Assembly (NCBI GenBank): GCA_016721905.1
Contig: JADKHH010000025.1
Location: forward strand, 61,001 to 125,000
Reading direction: 5' to 3'
DNA: 64,000 bases
DNA from: Candidatus Opimibacter skivensis
GTDB taxonomy: Bacteria; Bacteroidota; Bacteroidia; Chitinophagales; Saprospiraceae
Positions 34,855 through 43,423 of this stretch are shown one piece after another; positions within the stretch are counted from its first letter, which is position 1, and the number at the start of each line of letters is the position of its first letter. The notes below the pieces were generated by a model. The model had not been told where the DNA came from, searched no databases, and saw only the letters and a list, made by a program, of their open reading frames with translations. A program made the position numbers and the translations under genes.

Positions 34855-36633
34855 TTAAGCAGTCGCAGAAACTCTAAACTGCATATCATACAACTTCTTG
34901 TATTTCCCTTGCGCCTGTTTCAGCAATTCATCATGAGAACCTGATTCCACCACTTTGCCTTTATCGAGGACTAAAATACGATTTGCATGCCTGATGGTAG
35001 ACAATCGGTGTGCGATAATAATCGAGGTCCGCTTTTCAATAAGCTTTTCGATCGCATATTGAATGATGCCTTCTGTTTCTGTATCAATCGAGGAAGTGGC
35101 TTCATCGAGAATTAATATTTCAGGATCGTAGACAAGTGCGCGAACAAACGAGATCAGCTGCCGTTGGCCCATCGATAAGTTGCCTCCTCTTTCCGCGATA
35201 TGATAATCATACCCACCAGGTAGTGCCTCAATAAATGGATGTGCTCCGATGACCTTCGAAGCTTCCAGCATTTTTTCTCTTGATATTTCAGGATTGCGTA
35301 AGGATATATTGTCCCACACACTGCCGGAAAAAAGAAACACATCCTGTAACACGATGGCTAGCCTGTCTCTCAGTTCATCGAGCTTGTAGTCACGAATATC
35401 AAGCCCGTCAATCCGGATGTGGCCGGCACGAATGTCGTAAAACCGATTGAGCAGATTGATAATGGTTGATTTTCCTGATCCCGTACTACCCACTATCGCC
35501 AATGTCTGACCGGCAGGTATTTTGAAAGAGACATCTTTCAACACATCATTCTCTCCATCATAAGCAAAATACACCTGATCAAATTCAACTTCCCCATGCA
35601 AGGGAACCTTGATGAGTGTAGGTGTCTTTGATTCTTCAGTCATCTCATCGCTGTCGAGAATATTGAATACTCTTTCACCTGCTACGAGTGCCATCTGAAG
35701 CGTATTAAATTTATCAGCAAGCCAACGCATCGGCCTGAAGAGCATGTTGACATACACCGGAAATGCAATCAATGCACCCATGGAGACTGAACCACCAACA
35801 ACATTCTGCGCTCCCCACCAGACCATCATCCCCAAGGCAATAGCAGCTATGATTTCTACCACAGGAAAGAAGACAGCATAGTATAAAATCGCATCAAGGT
35901 TTGCCTTTGTGTATTCCCTGTTGATCGTCCTGAATTTGTCACGTTCCTGACCTTCTGCATTAAAGATCTGTACGACCGACATGCCGCTGATCCGCTCCTG
36001 CAGGAATGCATTGAGCCTGGCTATCTGCGCCCTTACTTTCTGATACGAGACTTTTACTTTTTGCTTGAACACCCAGGTCGCCGCTACAATCAAAGGAATC
36101 GTGAGCAAGCAGATCAGGGTGAGCCTTGGACTCGTATAAAACATAACACTCACCACTACAATGATGCTCAGCAAGTCGGCTACAATCGTGATGACCCCTT
36201 CGGAGAAAACGGTTTTGATAGTTTCTATATCATTGATCGAACGGGTGGTCAGGTTGCCTATGGGTGTCTTATCAAAATAAGATAGCCTCAGGTTAGTGAT
36301 CTTATTGAACACGCTGACCCGTAGATCCTTGATGACCGAATGTCCGAGGAGGTTGGTCAGGTAAATAAAGGTGTATTGCAGGATGCCGGTGGTGATCAGG
36401 ACGACCGCAAACAGGATACACATTCCTACCAAACCTTCGGGTCTGGGTATGATGATGTATTTGTCTACGATGACATTGATCAGGTAGGGCTGCAGCGTGT
36501 TGAGTGGTGCCAGGATGATGGCCAGCAGTGCGCTGAGTAGCAGCAACTTGCGGTAAGGCATAGCTAGCTTAAACAACCTGACCAATAAATGCCAATCAAG
36601 GCTCTTTTTCTCTTTTACTGCTTCCTGACTCAA
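34855..36633 (-). CDS. ABC exporter, fused permease and ATPase (MsbA-like)
   Basis: The 592-aa half-transporter has six N-terminal membrane helices (residues about 20-320) and an ATPase domain with Walker A 'GSTGSGKSTI', signature 'LSMGQRQ', Walker B 'ILILDEATSSID' and the H-loop 'IIAHRLSTI'. It belongs to the MsbA/LmrA type that exports lipids, peptides or drugs. The substrate is not predictable. It stands alone, 66 bases downstream of radC on the same strand. Confidence 0.92.
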   Translation of the reverse strand: MSQEAVKEKKSLDWHLLVRLFKLAMPYRKLLLLSALLAIILAPLNTLQPYLINVIVDKYIIIPRPEGLVGMCILFAVVLITTGILQYTFIYLTNLLGHSVIKDLRVSVFNKITNLRLSYFDKTPIGNLTTRSINDIETIKTVFSEGVITIVADLLSIIVVVSVMFYTSPRLTLICLLTIPLIVAATWVFKQKVKVSYQKVRAQIARLNAFLQERISGMSVVQIFNAEGQERDKFRTINREYTKANLDAILYYAVFFPVVEIIAAIALGMMVWWGAQNVVGGSVSMGALIAFPVYVNMLFRPMRWLADKFNTLQMALVAGERVFNILDSDEMTEESKTPTLIKVPLHGEVEFDQVYFAYDGENDVLKDVSFKIPAGQTLAIVGSTGSGKSTIINLLNRFYDIRAGHIRIDGLDIRDYKLDELRDRLAIVLQDVFLFSGSVWDNISLRNPEISREKMLEASKVIGAHPFIEALPGGYDYHIAERGGNLSMGQRQLISFVRALVYDPEILILDEATSSIDTETEGIIQYAIEKLIEKRTSIIIAHRLSTIRHANRILVLDKGKVVESGSHDELLKQAQGKYKKLYDMQFRVSATA

Positions 36634-36699
36634 GACGATGGTGTGAATTCTGACGCTAACCTAAGGTAAATACCAAAACAAAGGTATTTGTTGCCCGGA

Positions 36700-37383
36700 T
36701 TACAATTTCCCTTCATCTGCAAAGCTGTAATAGGACCCCTCGCCGATGATGATATGATCCAGGACTTTAATATCCATAAAATTACCTCCCGATTTGATTT
36801 TTTCCGTCAGACGGATGTCTTCAATGGACGGAGAGGGAGCTCCGGAGGGGTGGTTGTGTGACAAGATCACCGAGCAGGCTCTTCGTTCGAGTGCCCGCTG
36901 AAAAATGACCTTGGGATCAACCACCATGGCTGACATGCCGCCAACGTGGATTTCTTCGATTGAAATCACTTTTGAGCGTCTGTCGAGCAGGATAATCCAG
37001 AATGCTTCCTGAGTGAGATCACGCATGCGCGAGTGGAGCAGATCGTAGGCATCCAGACTTGAGGTGATTTGGCCTTTTTGCATGGCACTTTCCGTCACTC
37101 GTCTTCTCCCCAGTTCGAGAGCGGCAGCTATGGACACTGCTTTAGCCTCCCCGATGCCTTTGATCTTCATGAGTTCGTGTACGGAGAGTTTCGCCAGAGC
37201 CGCGATACTGTTGTCATTTTGGGTGAGTAATTCTTTCGCAACATCCAGTGCCGATTTGTTGCGCGTACCGGCGCGCATGAGGATGGCGATGAGCTCGGCT
37301 TCGGACAGGGATTTTGAGCCCATCAGGATGAGTTTCTCCCTGGGCTGGTCTCCGGCAGACCATTGTTTGATCGACTGGTGCAT
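36700..37383 (-). CDS. radC: RadC-family JAMM-domain protein
   Basis: The 227-aa protein has an N-terminal helix-hairpin-helix part ('LMKIKGIGEAKAVSIAAALE') and a C-terminal JAMM domain with the zinc motif 'SHNHPSGAPSPSIED' and the upstream glutamate in 'IEEIHVGG'. Despite the historical name, a role in DNA repair is not established for the family. Length and motifs are normal for a chromosomal copy. A downstream gap of 175 bases from the PLP enzyme contains 'gctaaagaggctaaag' words. Confidence 0.92.
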   Translation of the reverse strand: MHQSIKQWSAGDQPREKLILMGSKSLSEAELIAILMRAGTRNKSALDVAKELLTQNDNSIAALAKLSVHELMKIKGIGEAKAVSIAAALELGRRRVTESAMQKGQITSSLDAYDLLHSRMRDLTQEAFWIILLDRRSKVISIEEIHVGGMSAMVVDPKVIFQRALERRACSVILSHNHPSGAPSPSIEDIRLTEKIKSGGNFMDIKVLDHIIIGEGSYYSFADEGKL

Positions 37384-37558
37384 AAACGGTGAAGTTTACA
37401 CACTAAATTAGGGGAAATTGTGCGGACGGAGAGGAGAAAGTTTAAATAAATATTGGAGATAGATTCGTTTGCTTAAGTGCTAAAGAGGCTAAAGAGGTTT
37501 AAGAGGCTTAAGTGTCGCTGCGGCGTGGCGACGAAAGAAATAAATCTTGGAAGATGCG

Positions 37559-38806
37559 TCAGGAAGCCATGAAATCATGCAACTGGGCACGAAATGCAAG
37601 AGATTTGTTTACGGCAAATGCAAGCAAATATTTAAATTGCAGAGGTTGTGGCTCTGCGTTTGCAAGATCCGCTTCCAGATCCTCGTAAGATTCGATACCC
37701 ACACTCAATCGGATGAGCGAATCTGTAAGACCGGATGCAAGTCTCTGCTCACGCGGTATAGATGCATGTGTCATTGATGCGGGATGCCCAATGAGTGATT
37801 CAACACCACCAAGTGATTCAGCTAATGAAAATAAATGAGTTCCACTGAGCACGGTCATAGCAGCATCGATATTGTCTGCGTTGAGATCGAAGGAGATCAT
37901 TGCTCCGTAGTTTCTCATTTGCTTGCCGGCCAATGCATGTTGCGGATGATGGCTCAATCCCGGATACATTACTTTTCCAACTTTAGGATGTTGATCCAGG
38001 AAGTGTGCGAGTTTCATCGCATTTTCGCAAGCGCGGTCCATGCGGATGTGCAGTGTCTTGATACCACGTAATGTGAGAAAACAATCCTGTGGTCCCGGAA
38101 CAGCGCCGCTTGCATTTTGCAAAAACTTAAGTCGTTCTGCCAGTGCATCATCACTGGTCACCAGTCCACCCATGATGACATCGCTGTGACCTGCGATATA
38201 CTTTGTGATAGAGTGGTGCACGATCGTAGCGCCCATGGCTAATGGATTCTGTAGATATGGGGATGCAAAAGTATTATCAACACAAACAGGGATACCATGT
38301 TCGAGTGCAATATCACATATGGCTTTGATATCTGTGATTTGCAAAGTTGGATTGGTCGGAGTCTCCAGCCAGATCATCTTCGTTTCCGGGCGAATTGATT
38401 TTTTGACGAGATCAAGATCCGTCATATCAATATAGCGGCTCTGGATACCCATCGGTCCATAGACGCGCACCAACAGACGATATGAGCCACCATACAGATC
38501 ATGGGAACATAGTACTTCATCACCTGATTGCAATAGCTTGATCACCGCATCCATTGCTGCCAGTCCGCTGCTGTAGCAGATCCCATACTTGCCACCTTCC
38601 AGTGCGGCAAGGCTCGCTTGTAATGCATCGCGCGTTGGATTTTGAGTGCGGGCGTATTCATATCCCTTGTGTACGCCAGGTGCAGCCTGAACATAGGTGG
38701 AGGTTTGGAAAATAGGCGTCATAATCGCGCCTGTGGTGGGATCAGGAGTCACGCCTGCATGTACGGCGCGGGTACCAAAGCCTTGATTTTCTTGATTAGT
38801 CGTCAT
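37559..38806 (-). CDS. Trans-sulfuration PLP enzyme (cystathionine gamma-synthase/lyase family)
   Basis: The 415-aa protein is a Cys/Met-metabolism PLP-dependent enzyme. It has 'TRAVHAGVTPDPTTGAIMTP' at the N-terminus, substrate loop 'YEYARTQNPTR', the PLP lysine in 'HSITKYIAGHSDV' (about residue 203) and 'SLGGVESLIGHPASMTH'. Synthase, beta-lyase and gamma-lyase cannot be told apart by eye. After the usual family end ('DLEADLANA') about 28 extra residues follow. ATG 38806 is preferred to a GTG two codons earlier. A TACCTTTG box lies at 38813-38820 on the minus strand. Confidence 0.88.
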   Translation of the reverse strand: MTTNQENQGFGTRAVHAGVTPDPTTGAIMTPIFQTSTYVQAAPGVHKGYEYARTQNPTRDALQASLAALEGGKYGICYSSGLAAMDAVIKLLQSGDEVLCSHDLYGGSYRLLVRVYGPMGIQSRYIDMTDLDLVKKSIRPETKMIWLETPTNPTLQITDIKAICDIALEHGIPVCVDNTFASPYLQNPLAMGATIVHHSITKYIAGHSDVIMGGLVTSDDALAERLKFLQNASGAVPGPQDCFLTLRGIKTLHIRMDRACENAMKLAHFLDQHPKVGKVMYPGLSHHPQHALAGKQMRNYGAMISFDLNADNIDAAMTVLSGTHLFSLAESLGGVESLIGHPASMTHASIPREQRLASGLTDSLIRLSVGIESYEDLEADLANAEPQPLQFKYLLAFAVNKSLAFRAQLHDFMAS

Positions 38807-39024
38807 GGACACAAAGGTAATGAAAGAAGATTAAGGCTAAGGCTAAGGCGAAGATGGAATCTGAGGCTCCTCTTACTCTCTTACATTTCTTACTCTCTTA
38901 CATTTCTCACTCTCTTACAAACCTGTGAATCATGTAAAACTTACTCTTTATCCTATAAGAGTTATCTCTTCCAATAAGGTCACCTTTGTAAAGTGATAAA
39001 CTTTCACATCTAATCTCATGCTGT

Positions 39025-39204
39025 ATGCCTATCAAGCCAAAACGCCCCCGACTGGAAAAAACCACCAAGCTCATTGAAAAAAAGACCTACGAAGATCATA
39101 ATCAGAAGAAACCAAGCCCTGCGGATCCAAATGAAGTAGAAAATACACCTATAGCACCGCTACCGAATAGTGGAGAGCCCACCGAAGAGCTCAAAGAAAA
39201 TTAA
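39025..39204 (+). CDS. Small basic/acidic hypothetical protein (59 aa)
   Basis: This short frame between the PLP-enzyme and transketolase genes begins MPIKPKRPRLEKTTKL and ends GEPTEELKEN. It is highly charged and proline-rich with no membrane segment or known domain. Support comes from its clean ATG-to-stop frame in unique sequence bounded by word repeats on both sides (38826-38925 and 39240-39292). No strong promoter or ribosome-binding site was seen, so this is tentative. Confidence 0.45.
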   Translation: MPIKPKRPRLEKTTKLIEKKTYEDHNQKKPSPADPNEVENTPIAPLPNSGEPTEELKEN

Positions 39205-39295
39205 GAGCTTTTTAATGGAGCAAAAGATATCTTGCTCTAGATATCAACTTATCAACTTATAAACCTATAAACCTATCAACCTATCAACAATAAGT
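39205..39295. repeat. 'cctatcaac/aacttat' word block
   Basis: The gap consists of 'aacttatcaacttataaac' and 'cctatcaacctatcaac' words up to the stop of the transketolase C-terminal subunit. No gene. Confidence 0.65.
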
Positions 39296-40258
39296 TTATA
39301 AGCCCTTTCTTTTCATCACCTCCTTCACCGCAGCTATTACATCATCCGGCCCCAATCCATACTTCAGTAACAACTGTTCAGGGGTACCACTTTCGCCAAA
39401 ACTATCATTGACCGCAACATATTCCTGGTGGGTAGGATTTTTCCTGGCTAGCAGCTGAGCGACAGAATCGCCCAGGCCTCCATTGCACTGATGTTCTTCA
39501 GCTGTAACCACACAACGTGTTTTGGAAACTGAATCAAGGATGATTTCTTCATCCAGTGGTTTGATCGTATGGATATTGATGAGTTCGGCAGAGATGCCTT
39601 GCTCTTTTAATTTCTGTACAGCTTCCATGGCATATGCCACGAGATGGCCGGTAGCGATGATCGTAACATCTGTTCCTTCCTGCATCAGGATTCCCTTGCC
39701 GATCACAAAGGGCATTGATTCAGGAATCACGATAGGCCATGATGGGCGTCCAAATCGCAGGTACACAGGACCATGATGTTCGGCGATAGCAATAGTGGCT
39801 GCTTTCGTCTGATTATAATCGCATGGATTGATGACCGTCATGCCCGGTAGCATCTTCATCAGTCCGATATCTTCAAGGATCTGATGTGTGGCTCCGTCTT
39901 CACCGAGTGTAAGGCCGGCATGCGAAGCACATATTTTTACATTTTTATCAGAGTATGCTATCGATTGCCTGATCTGATCGTATACACGTCCTGTTGAAAA
40001 ATTTGCAAAGGTGCCGGTATACGGAATCTTACCTGCTGTAGCTAAACCTGCGGCAATGCCCATCATATTCGCTTCTGCAATACCGGTCTGGATAAACCGA
40101 TCAGGAAAAGCTTTGATAAAAGCATTCATTTTGAGCGATCCTATCAGATCTGCGCACAGGGCTACTACATTCGAATGTTGCTCTCCAACAGCCAGCAATC
40201 CATCCCCAAAGCCATCACGTGTAGCCTTCTTACCTGTAACCGGAAAATCTGTTAACAT
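39296..40258 (-). CDS. Transketolase, C-terminal subunit
   Basis: The 320-aa protein covers the pyrimidine-binding and C-terminal domains of transketolase: 'FIQTGIAEANMMGIAAGLA' holds the catalytic glutamate that activates thiamine diphosphate, and 'HAGLTLGEDGATHQ' forms part of the active site. It must work with the N-terminal subunit encoded upstream. Two-subunit transketolases are common in Bacteroidota and Firmicutes. The reaction transfers two-carbon units between sugar phosphates in the pentose phosphate pathway. The two genes are separated by 153 bases containing three dispersed hairpins. Confidence 0.92.
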   Translation of the reverse strand: MLTDFPVTGKKATRDGFGDGLLAVGEQHSNVVALCADLIGSLKMNAFIKAFPDRFIQTGIAEANMMGIAAGLATAGKIPYTGTFANFSTGRVYDQIRQSIAYSDKNVKICASHAGLTLGEDGATHQILEDIGLMKMLPGMTVINPCDYNQTKAATIAIAEHHGPVYLRFGRPSWPIVIPESMPFVIGKGILMQEGTDVTIIATGHLVAYAMEAVQKLKEQGISAELINIHTIKPLDEEIILDSVSKTRCVVTAEEHQCNGGLGDSVAQLLARKNPTHQEYVAVNDSFGESGTPEQLLLKYGLGPDDVIAAVKEVMKRKGL

Positions 40259-40307
40259 GTGTATGTTGTTGTTTTATCAATTGAATTTGATCCTGCTTTT
40301 CTGTTTC

Positions 40308-40370
40308 GCTCCTATGGAGCTACAGACATTTCGCCCCTACGGGGCTACAAACATTTCGCCCCAACGGGGC
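40308..40370. repeat. Three tandem hairpins between the transketolase halves
   Basis: gctcc-tat-ggagc (40308-40320), gcccc-tac-ggggc (40333-40345) and gcccc-aac-ggggc (40358-40370) follow one another every 25 bases, each preceded by 'atttc' or 'gtttc'. They form a regularly spaced hairpin array within the presumed operon and could shift the expression ratio of the halves. Confidence 0.7.
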
Positions 40371-40411
40371 TTTATTATTTCACCGCCTGCCTCTGCCCAA
40401 TGCTCCCTGCC

Positions 40412-41269
40412 CTATGCCCTATGCCTCAATAGTAATCCCAAAGTCTCCTCTAACTGCGCCAGCGCCTTGTCTTTTTGTTCGTCATTAGGTGCCACACCGT
40501 GCCAGTGGTGACTACCCATCATAAAATCCACCCCATAGCCCATATCTGTTTTCATCAGGATGACAATGGGTTGTCCTTTACCGGTCAGTGCTTTCGCCTG
40601 TGCCAGCGTATCAACCACCTCACTCATTTTATTGCCATTCATGTGCAACACCATCCAGCCGAAAGATTTCCATTTGGCTTCGAGATCGCCCAGAGACATG
40701 ACATCCTTTGTAGCACCATCGATTTGCTGACCATTCCAGTCAACCGTGACGATCAGGTTATCGATCTTATGATGTGATGCAGACATCATGGCTTCCCATA
40801 CTTGTCCTTCGTCAAGCTCACCATCACCGGTGAGTACATACACGAGACTTGCATCTTTGTCCATTCGTTTGGCAAATGCTGCTCCGATCGCCACTGACAT
40901 GCCTTGCCCGAGTGAGCCTGAAGCGACCCGGATACCTGGCAGCCCTTCATGTGTAGTTGGGTGGCCCTGGAGTCGTGAATTTATTTTTCGGAAAGTCGCC
41001 ATTTCGGATATTGGAAAATATCCGCTGCGTGACAATACACTATACCAGACAGGGGAGATATGCCCGTTGGATAGGAAAAACAGGTCTTCCCCTTTTCCTT
41101 CCATCGAGAAAGGAAGATTGTGATGCAGGGCATGGAAATAAAGGGCGACCATAAAATCCGTACAGCCCAATGATCCACCCGGATGTCCACTCTGGCACTG
41201 GTGCACCATGCGAACGATGTCGCGCCTTACCTGGCTTGCTATTTTGTTGAGTTCCTCGTTGGTTGGCAT
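40412..41269 (-). CDS. Transketolase, N-terminal subunit
   Basis: The 285-aa protein is the thiamine-diphosphate-binding half of transketolase, with 'CQSGHPGGSLGCTDFMVALY' near the N-terminus and the TPP motif 'GDGELDEGQVWEA...DNLIVTVDWN' (about residues 145-180). It is complete as a subunit and pairs with the product of 39296-40258. A 5' leader of about 30 bases precedes a hairpin-terminator that belongs to the HU gene upstream, so transcription probably starts in the 41270-41320 interval. Confidence 0.92.
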   Translation of the reverse strand: MPTNEELNKIASQVRRDIVRMVHQCQSGHPGGSLGCTDFMVALYFHALHHNLPFSMEGKGEDLFFLSNGHISPVWYSVLSRSGYFPISEMATFRKINSRLQGHPTTHEGLPGIRVASGSLGQGMSVAIGAAFAKRMDKDASLVYVLTGDGELDEGQVWEAMMSASHHKIDNLIVTVDWNGQQIDGATKDVMSLGDLEAKWKSFGWMVLHMNGNKMSEVVDTLAQAKALTGKGQPIVILMKTDMGYGVDFMMGSHHWHGVAPNDEQKDKALAQLEETLGLLLRHRA

Positions 41270-41320
41270 TGCAATTTGTTTGTATAAACTTGAGCCCCAT
41301 CTAAGGCGTGGGGTTAAAAA

Positions 41321-41354
41321 GAAGAAGGCAATCTAAGATCAGAGTGCCTTCTTC
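41321..41354 (-). terminator. Intrinsic terminator of the HU gene
   Basis: gaagaaggca and tgccttcttc form a perfect 10-bp stem with a 14-base loop. On the minus strand the stem is followed by TTTTTAACC. It lies about 50 bases past the HU stop and separates it from the transketolase genes. Confidence 0.8.
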
Positions 41355-41401
41355 ATGTTGTGTACCGCTATTGCGGCACGATCGATGATGTAGTGAAATG
41401 A

Positions 41402-41674
41402 TTACTTCACTGCCTCAGCAAGAGCAGATCCAGCTTTGAATTTAGCTGTTTTCTTTGCTTTGATTTTGATCGTTTCGCCAGTAGCTGGGTTACGGCCAGT
41501 ACGTGCAGCACGCTTGCTGGTAGAGAATGTACCAAATCCAGGAAGAGTCACTTTATCACCTTTTTTGAGGGTCTTTGTGATCGCTTCGATGGTTGCATCA
41601 AGTGCGCGGCCAGCGTCAGCCTTAGTCAGGTCTGAGCCTTTTGCAATAGCTTCAATTAAATCGCCTTTGTTCAT
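41402..41674 (-). CDS. HU-family DNA-binding protein
   Basis: The 90-aa protein starts 'MNKGDLIEAIAKGSDLTKAD' and contains the HU/IHF core 'GDKVTLPGFGTFS', the beta-arm tip 'RTGRNPATGE' and a basic C-terminus. HU bends DNA and compacts the nucleoid. The ATG at 41674 is chosen by homology; the frame stays open upstream for 55 codons that include the promoter. Promoter and terminator are both well defined, so it is a monocistronic unit. Confidence 0.95.
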   Translation of the reverse strand: MNKGDLIEAIAKGSDLTKADAGRALDATIEAITKTLKKGDKVTLPGFGTFSTSKRAARTGRNPATGETIKIKAKKTAKFKAGSALAEAVK

Positions 41675-41714
41675 TTTCAGCTTATTAATGTTAAATAATA
41701 TATGAATTCGGGGG

Positions 41715-41746
41715 TAAATGTAGGTCGCTGTTATATTAAAAACAAA
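41715..41746 (-). promoter_or_regulatory. Promoter of the HU gene (TTTG-N20-TACATTTA)
   Basis: On the minus strand TTTG (41746-41743) and TACATTTA (41722-41715) are spaced by 20 bases. This fits the Bacteroidota consensus with one mismatch in the last base of the -7 box. The start would lie near 41708, giving a leader of about 34 bases. Confidence 0.7.
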
Positions 41747-41830
41747 CTTTATACATGAAAAATGGACTGAAATGCCTGATTTTATTGCCTTTTCTTCTTT
41801 CTGTTGCCCCAGAACCCCTATTTTTACGAC

Positions 41831-42055
41831 ATGAAGCACCTGATCGCCCTCTTTTTTCTAATAATTATAGCCCTTTCAGCCCCATCCTGTAGTAAGAAAT
41901 CCGGCTGCCCCGCAGACTCCGCCCAAACCAAAGTGGACAAAAACGGCCAGTACAAAGCCGGCAAAACCACCTCCGGACTGCTCCCTAAGAAGAAAAATTA
42001 TAAAAAACAGAAAGGGGCGTATAAGCCGAAGATCAAGGAGAAACATTCTAATTGA
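41831..42055 (+). CDS. Small basic lipoprotein of unknown function
   Basis: The 74-aa protein has a signal sequence 'LIALFFLIIIALSAPSC' with the lipobox cysteine at about residue 20. A short mature part follows that contains 'SKKSGCPADSAQ' and a strongly basic tail ('LLPKKKNYKKQKGAYKPKIK'). The pattern recalls small Bacteroidota envelope lipoproteins with no assigned role. The ATG at 41831 is used because the longer frame starts with TTG and would spoil the signal sequence. It is divergent from the HU gene and ends before a 64-bp palindrome. Confidence 0.7.
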   Translation: MKHLIALFFLIIIALSAPSCSKKSGCPADSAQTKVDKNGQYKAGKTTSGLLPKKKNYKKQKGAYKPKIKEKHSN

Positions 42056-42134
42056 GAAGCTGTCAGCTATCAGCTATCAGCTCTCAGTTTTCAGTGGGCA
42101 GTCCTCAGTTTTCAGTGGGCAGTTAGCATCTCAA

Positions 42135-42198
42135 CAAGATGAAATAATAAAAGTAGAGACGCGATTAATCGCGTCTCTACTTTTATTATTTCATCTTG
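42135..42198. repeat. 64-bp perfect palindrome between convergent genes
   Basis: The 32 bases on each side of the point between 42166 and 42167 are exact reverse complements. The centre is gtagagacgcgattaatc followed by its mirror, and the outer arms are AT-rich (aaataataaaag). It can form a very stable cruciform or hairpin and probably terminates both the lipoprotein gene and the peptide-transporter operon. The inner part resembles a hairpin word known from other bacterial intergenic regions. Tandem 'cagctatcag' and 'cagtgggcagt' words precede it (42056-42125). Confidence 0.85.
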
Positions 42199-42223
42199 CT
42201 TTTTATTTTTCACTTTTCATTTT

Positions 42224-43423
42224 TCACTTTTCACTTAGCTTTTGCCATGCGTTTCCTATCGTATACAACGATAACAGCGTAAAGAAAATAGCTGACCCCG
42301 GAAACAATACCAGCCACCAGGCATCAAAGTGATTTCTCGATTGTGCGAGTAATCTACCCCAGTTGATTTCTTCCGTAGGCAAGCCAATACCCAGAAATGA
42401 AAGTGAAGACTCAGCAAGGATCGCAGAGGAAACACCAAATACAAATGAAATCATCACTGGCCTGAAAGCATAGGGCACAATATGTCTGCGCAATATCTGC
42501 CACGAAGGCACATTTAATATCTGCGCCGCTTTGATGTAATTGCTCTCCTTCATCTTAAATACCTCTGCCCGCATGTATCGCGCCATCGACGGCCATCTCA
42601 GCAATGCGATCGTCAACATCACTACCACCCAACCCTTTAAAGGAACAATGGCTACCAGGATGAGGATCAGAAACAGCGCCGGAAATCCATCAATGATACT
42701 GACCCATCCCATCACCAGTTGATCTATCGGAACAGCAATCCTACCCCGGGAATAACTGCGTGATTTCCATAATAAGTAGATCGCTGCCAGCACAAGGAAA
42801 ACTGAAACAAGAGATTTCGTGAGTATCGTTATTGGTGTAAACCAAACAAGAAACACTACAGTACAGGTGAAGAGCATGATGATGAACTGTAATATGGTGA
42901 GCCTCCAACCTTTATTGCCCCACCAGGCTGCTGCTGATCCCAGAGGTACGCCAATCAATAACGCAATCAACATCGACCCCAGCCCGATCAATAGACTCAC
43001 TCTGCATCCCCTGATCATGCCTGCTAACACATCACGTCCTAATGCATCCGTCCCCAGCCAGTGTCTAAAACGATTATTTCCCGCCTGATCTGCAAAAGGG
43101 CTGATATAGGATCCCGCCTTCAGGTCAATAGTTCGATAGCCAAAAGGTATCGGTGTTCTCCACACCGATTCAAATTTGGTTGTATGCCAATTGACCGGCG
43201 AATGAGAAGGATGCTTGGAAGAAAAACCAGATTCAGAAACACTTGTGAATAGTGGAAAGTAGGACTGACCATCCAGCTTGCAGTAATAGGGTTTTTCATT
43301 TGCGATCCATGGCCCGAATAAGGCAATAAATCCAATGAAGAATAAAAACAACCAGGCAAAACGTACGCTAAAACCTGATGACCAACCCGGAAGAGCTCGA
43401 ATAAGCGAAATTAGCTTTTTCAT
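42224..43423 (-). CDS. Peptide/nickel ABC transporter permease (DppC/OppC-type)
   Basis: The 399-aa permease has an N-terminal helix, a periplasmic extension of about 100 residues, the motif 'HWLGTDALGRDVLAGMIRG' and the EAA-type loop 'KAAQILNVPSWQILRRHIVP', then final helices. It forms the inner-membrane channel with the permease encoded upstream, with which it overlaps by four bases (ATGA). Such systems import oligopeptides or nickel; a periplasmic binding protein gene leads the operon. No ATPase gene is present in the cluster. Confidence 0.9.
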   Translation of the reverse strand: MKKLISLIRALPGWSSGFSVRFAWLFLFFIGFIALFGPWIANEKPYYCKLDGQSYFPLFTSVSESGFSSKHPSHSPVNWHTTKFESVWRTPIPFGYRTIDLKAGSYISPFADQAGNNRFRHWLGTDALGRDVLAGMIRGCRVSLLIGLGSMLIALLIGVPLGSAAAWWGNKGWRLTILQFIIMLFTCTVVFLVWFTPITILTKSLVSVFLVLAAIYLLWKSRSYSRGRIAVPIDQLVMGWVSIIDGFPALFLILILVAIVPLKGWVVVMLTIALLRWPSMARYMRAEVFKMKESNYIKAAQILNVPSWQILRRHIVPYAFRPVMISFVFGVSSAILAESSLSFLGIGLPTEEINWGRLLAQSRNHFDAWWLVLFPGSAIFFTLLSLYTIGNAWQKLSEK

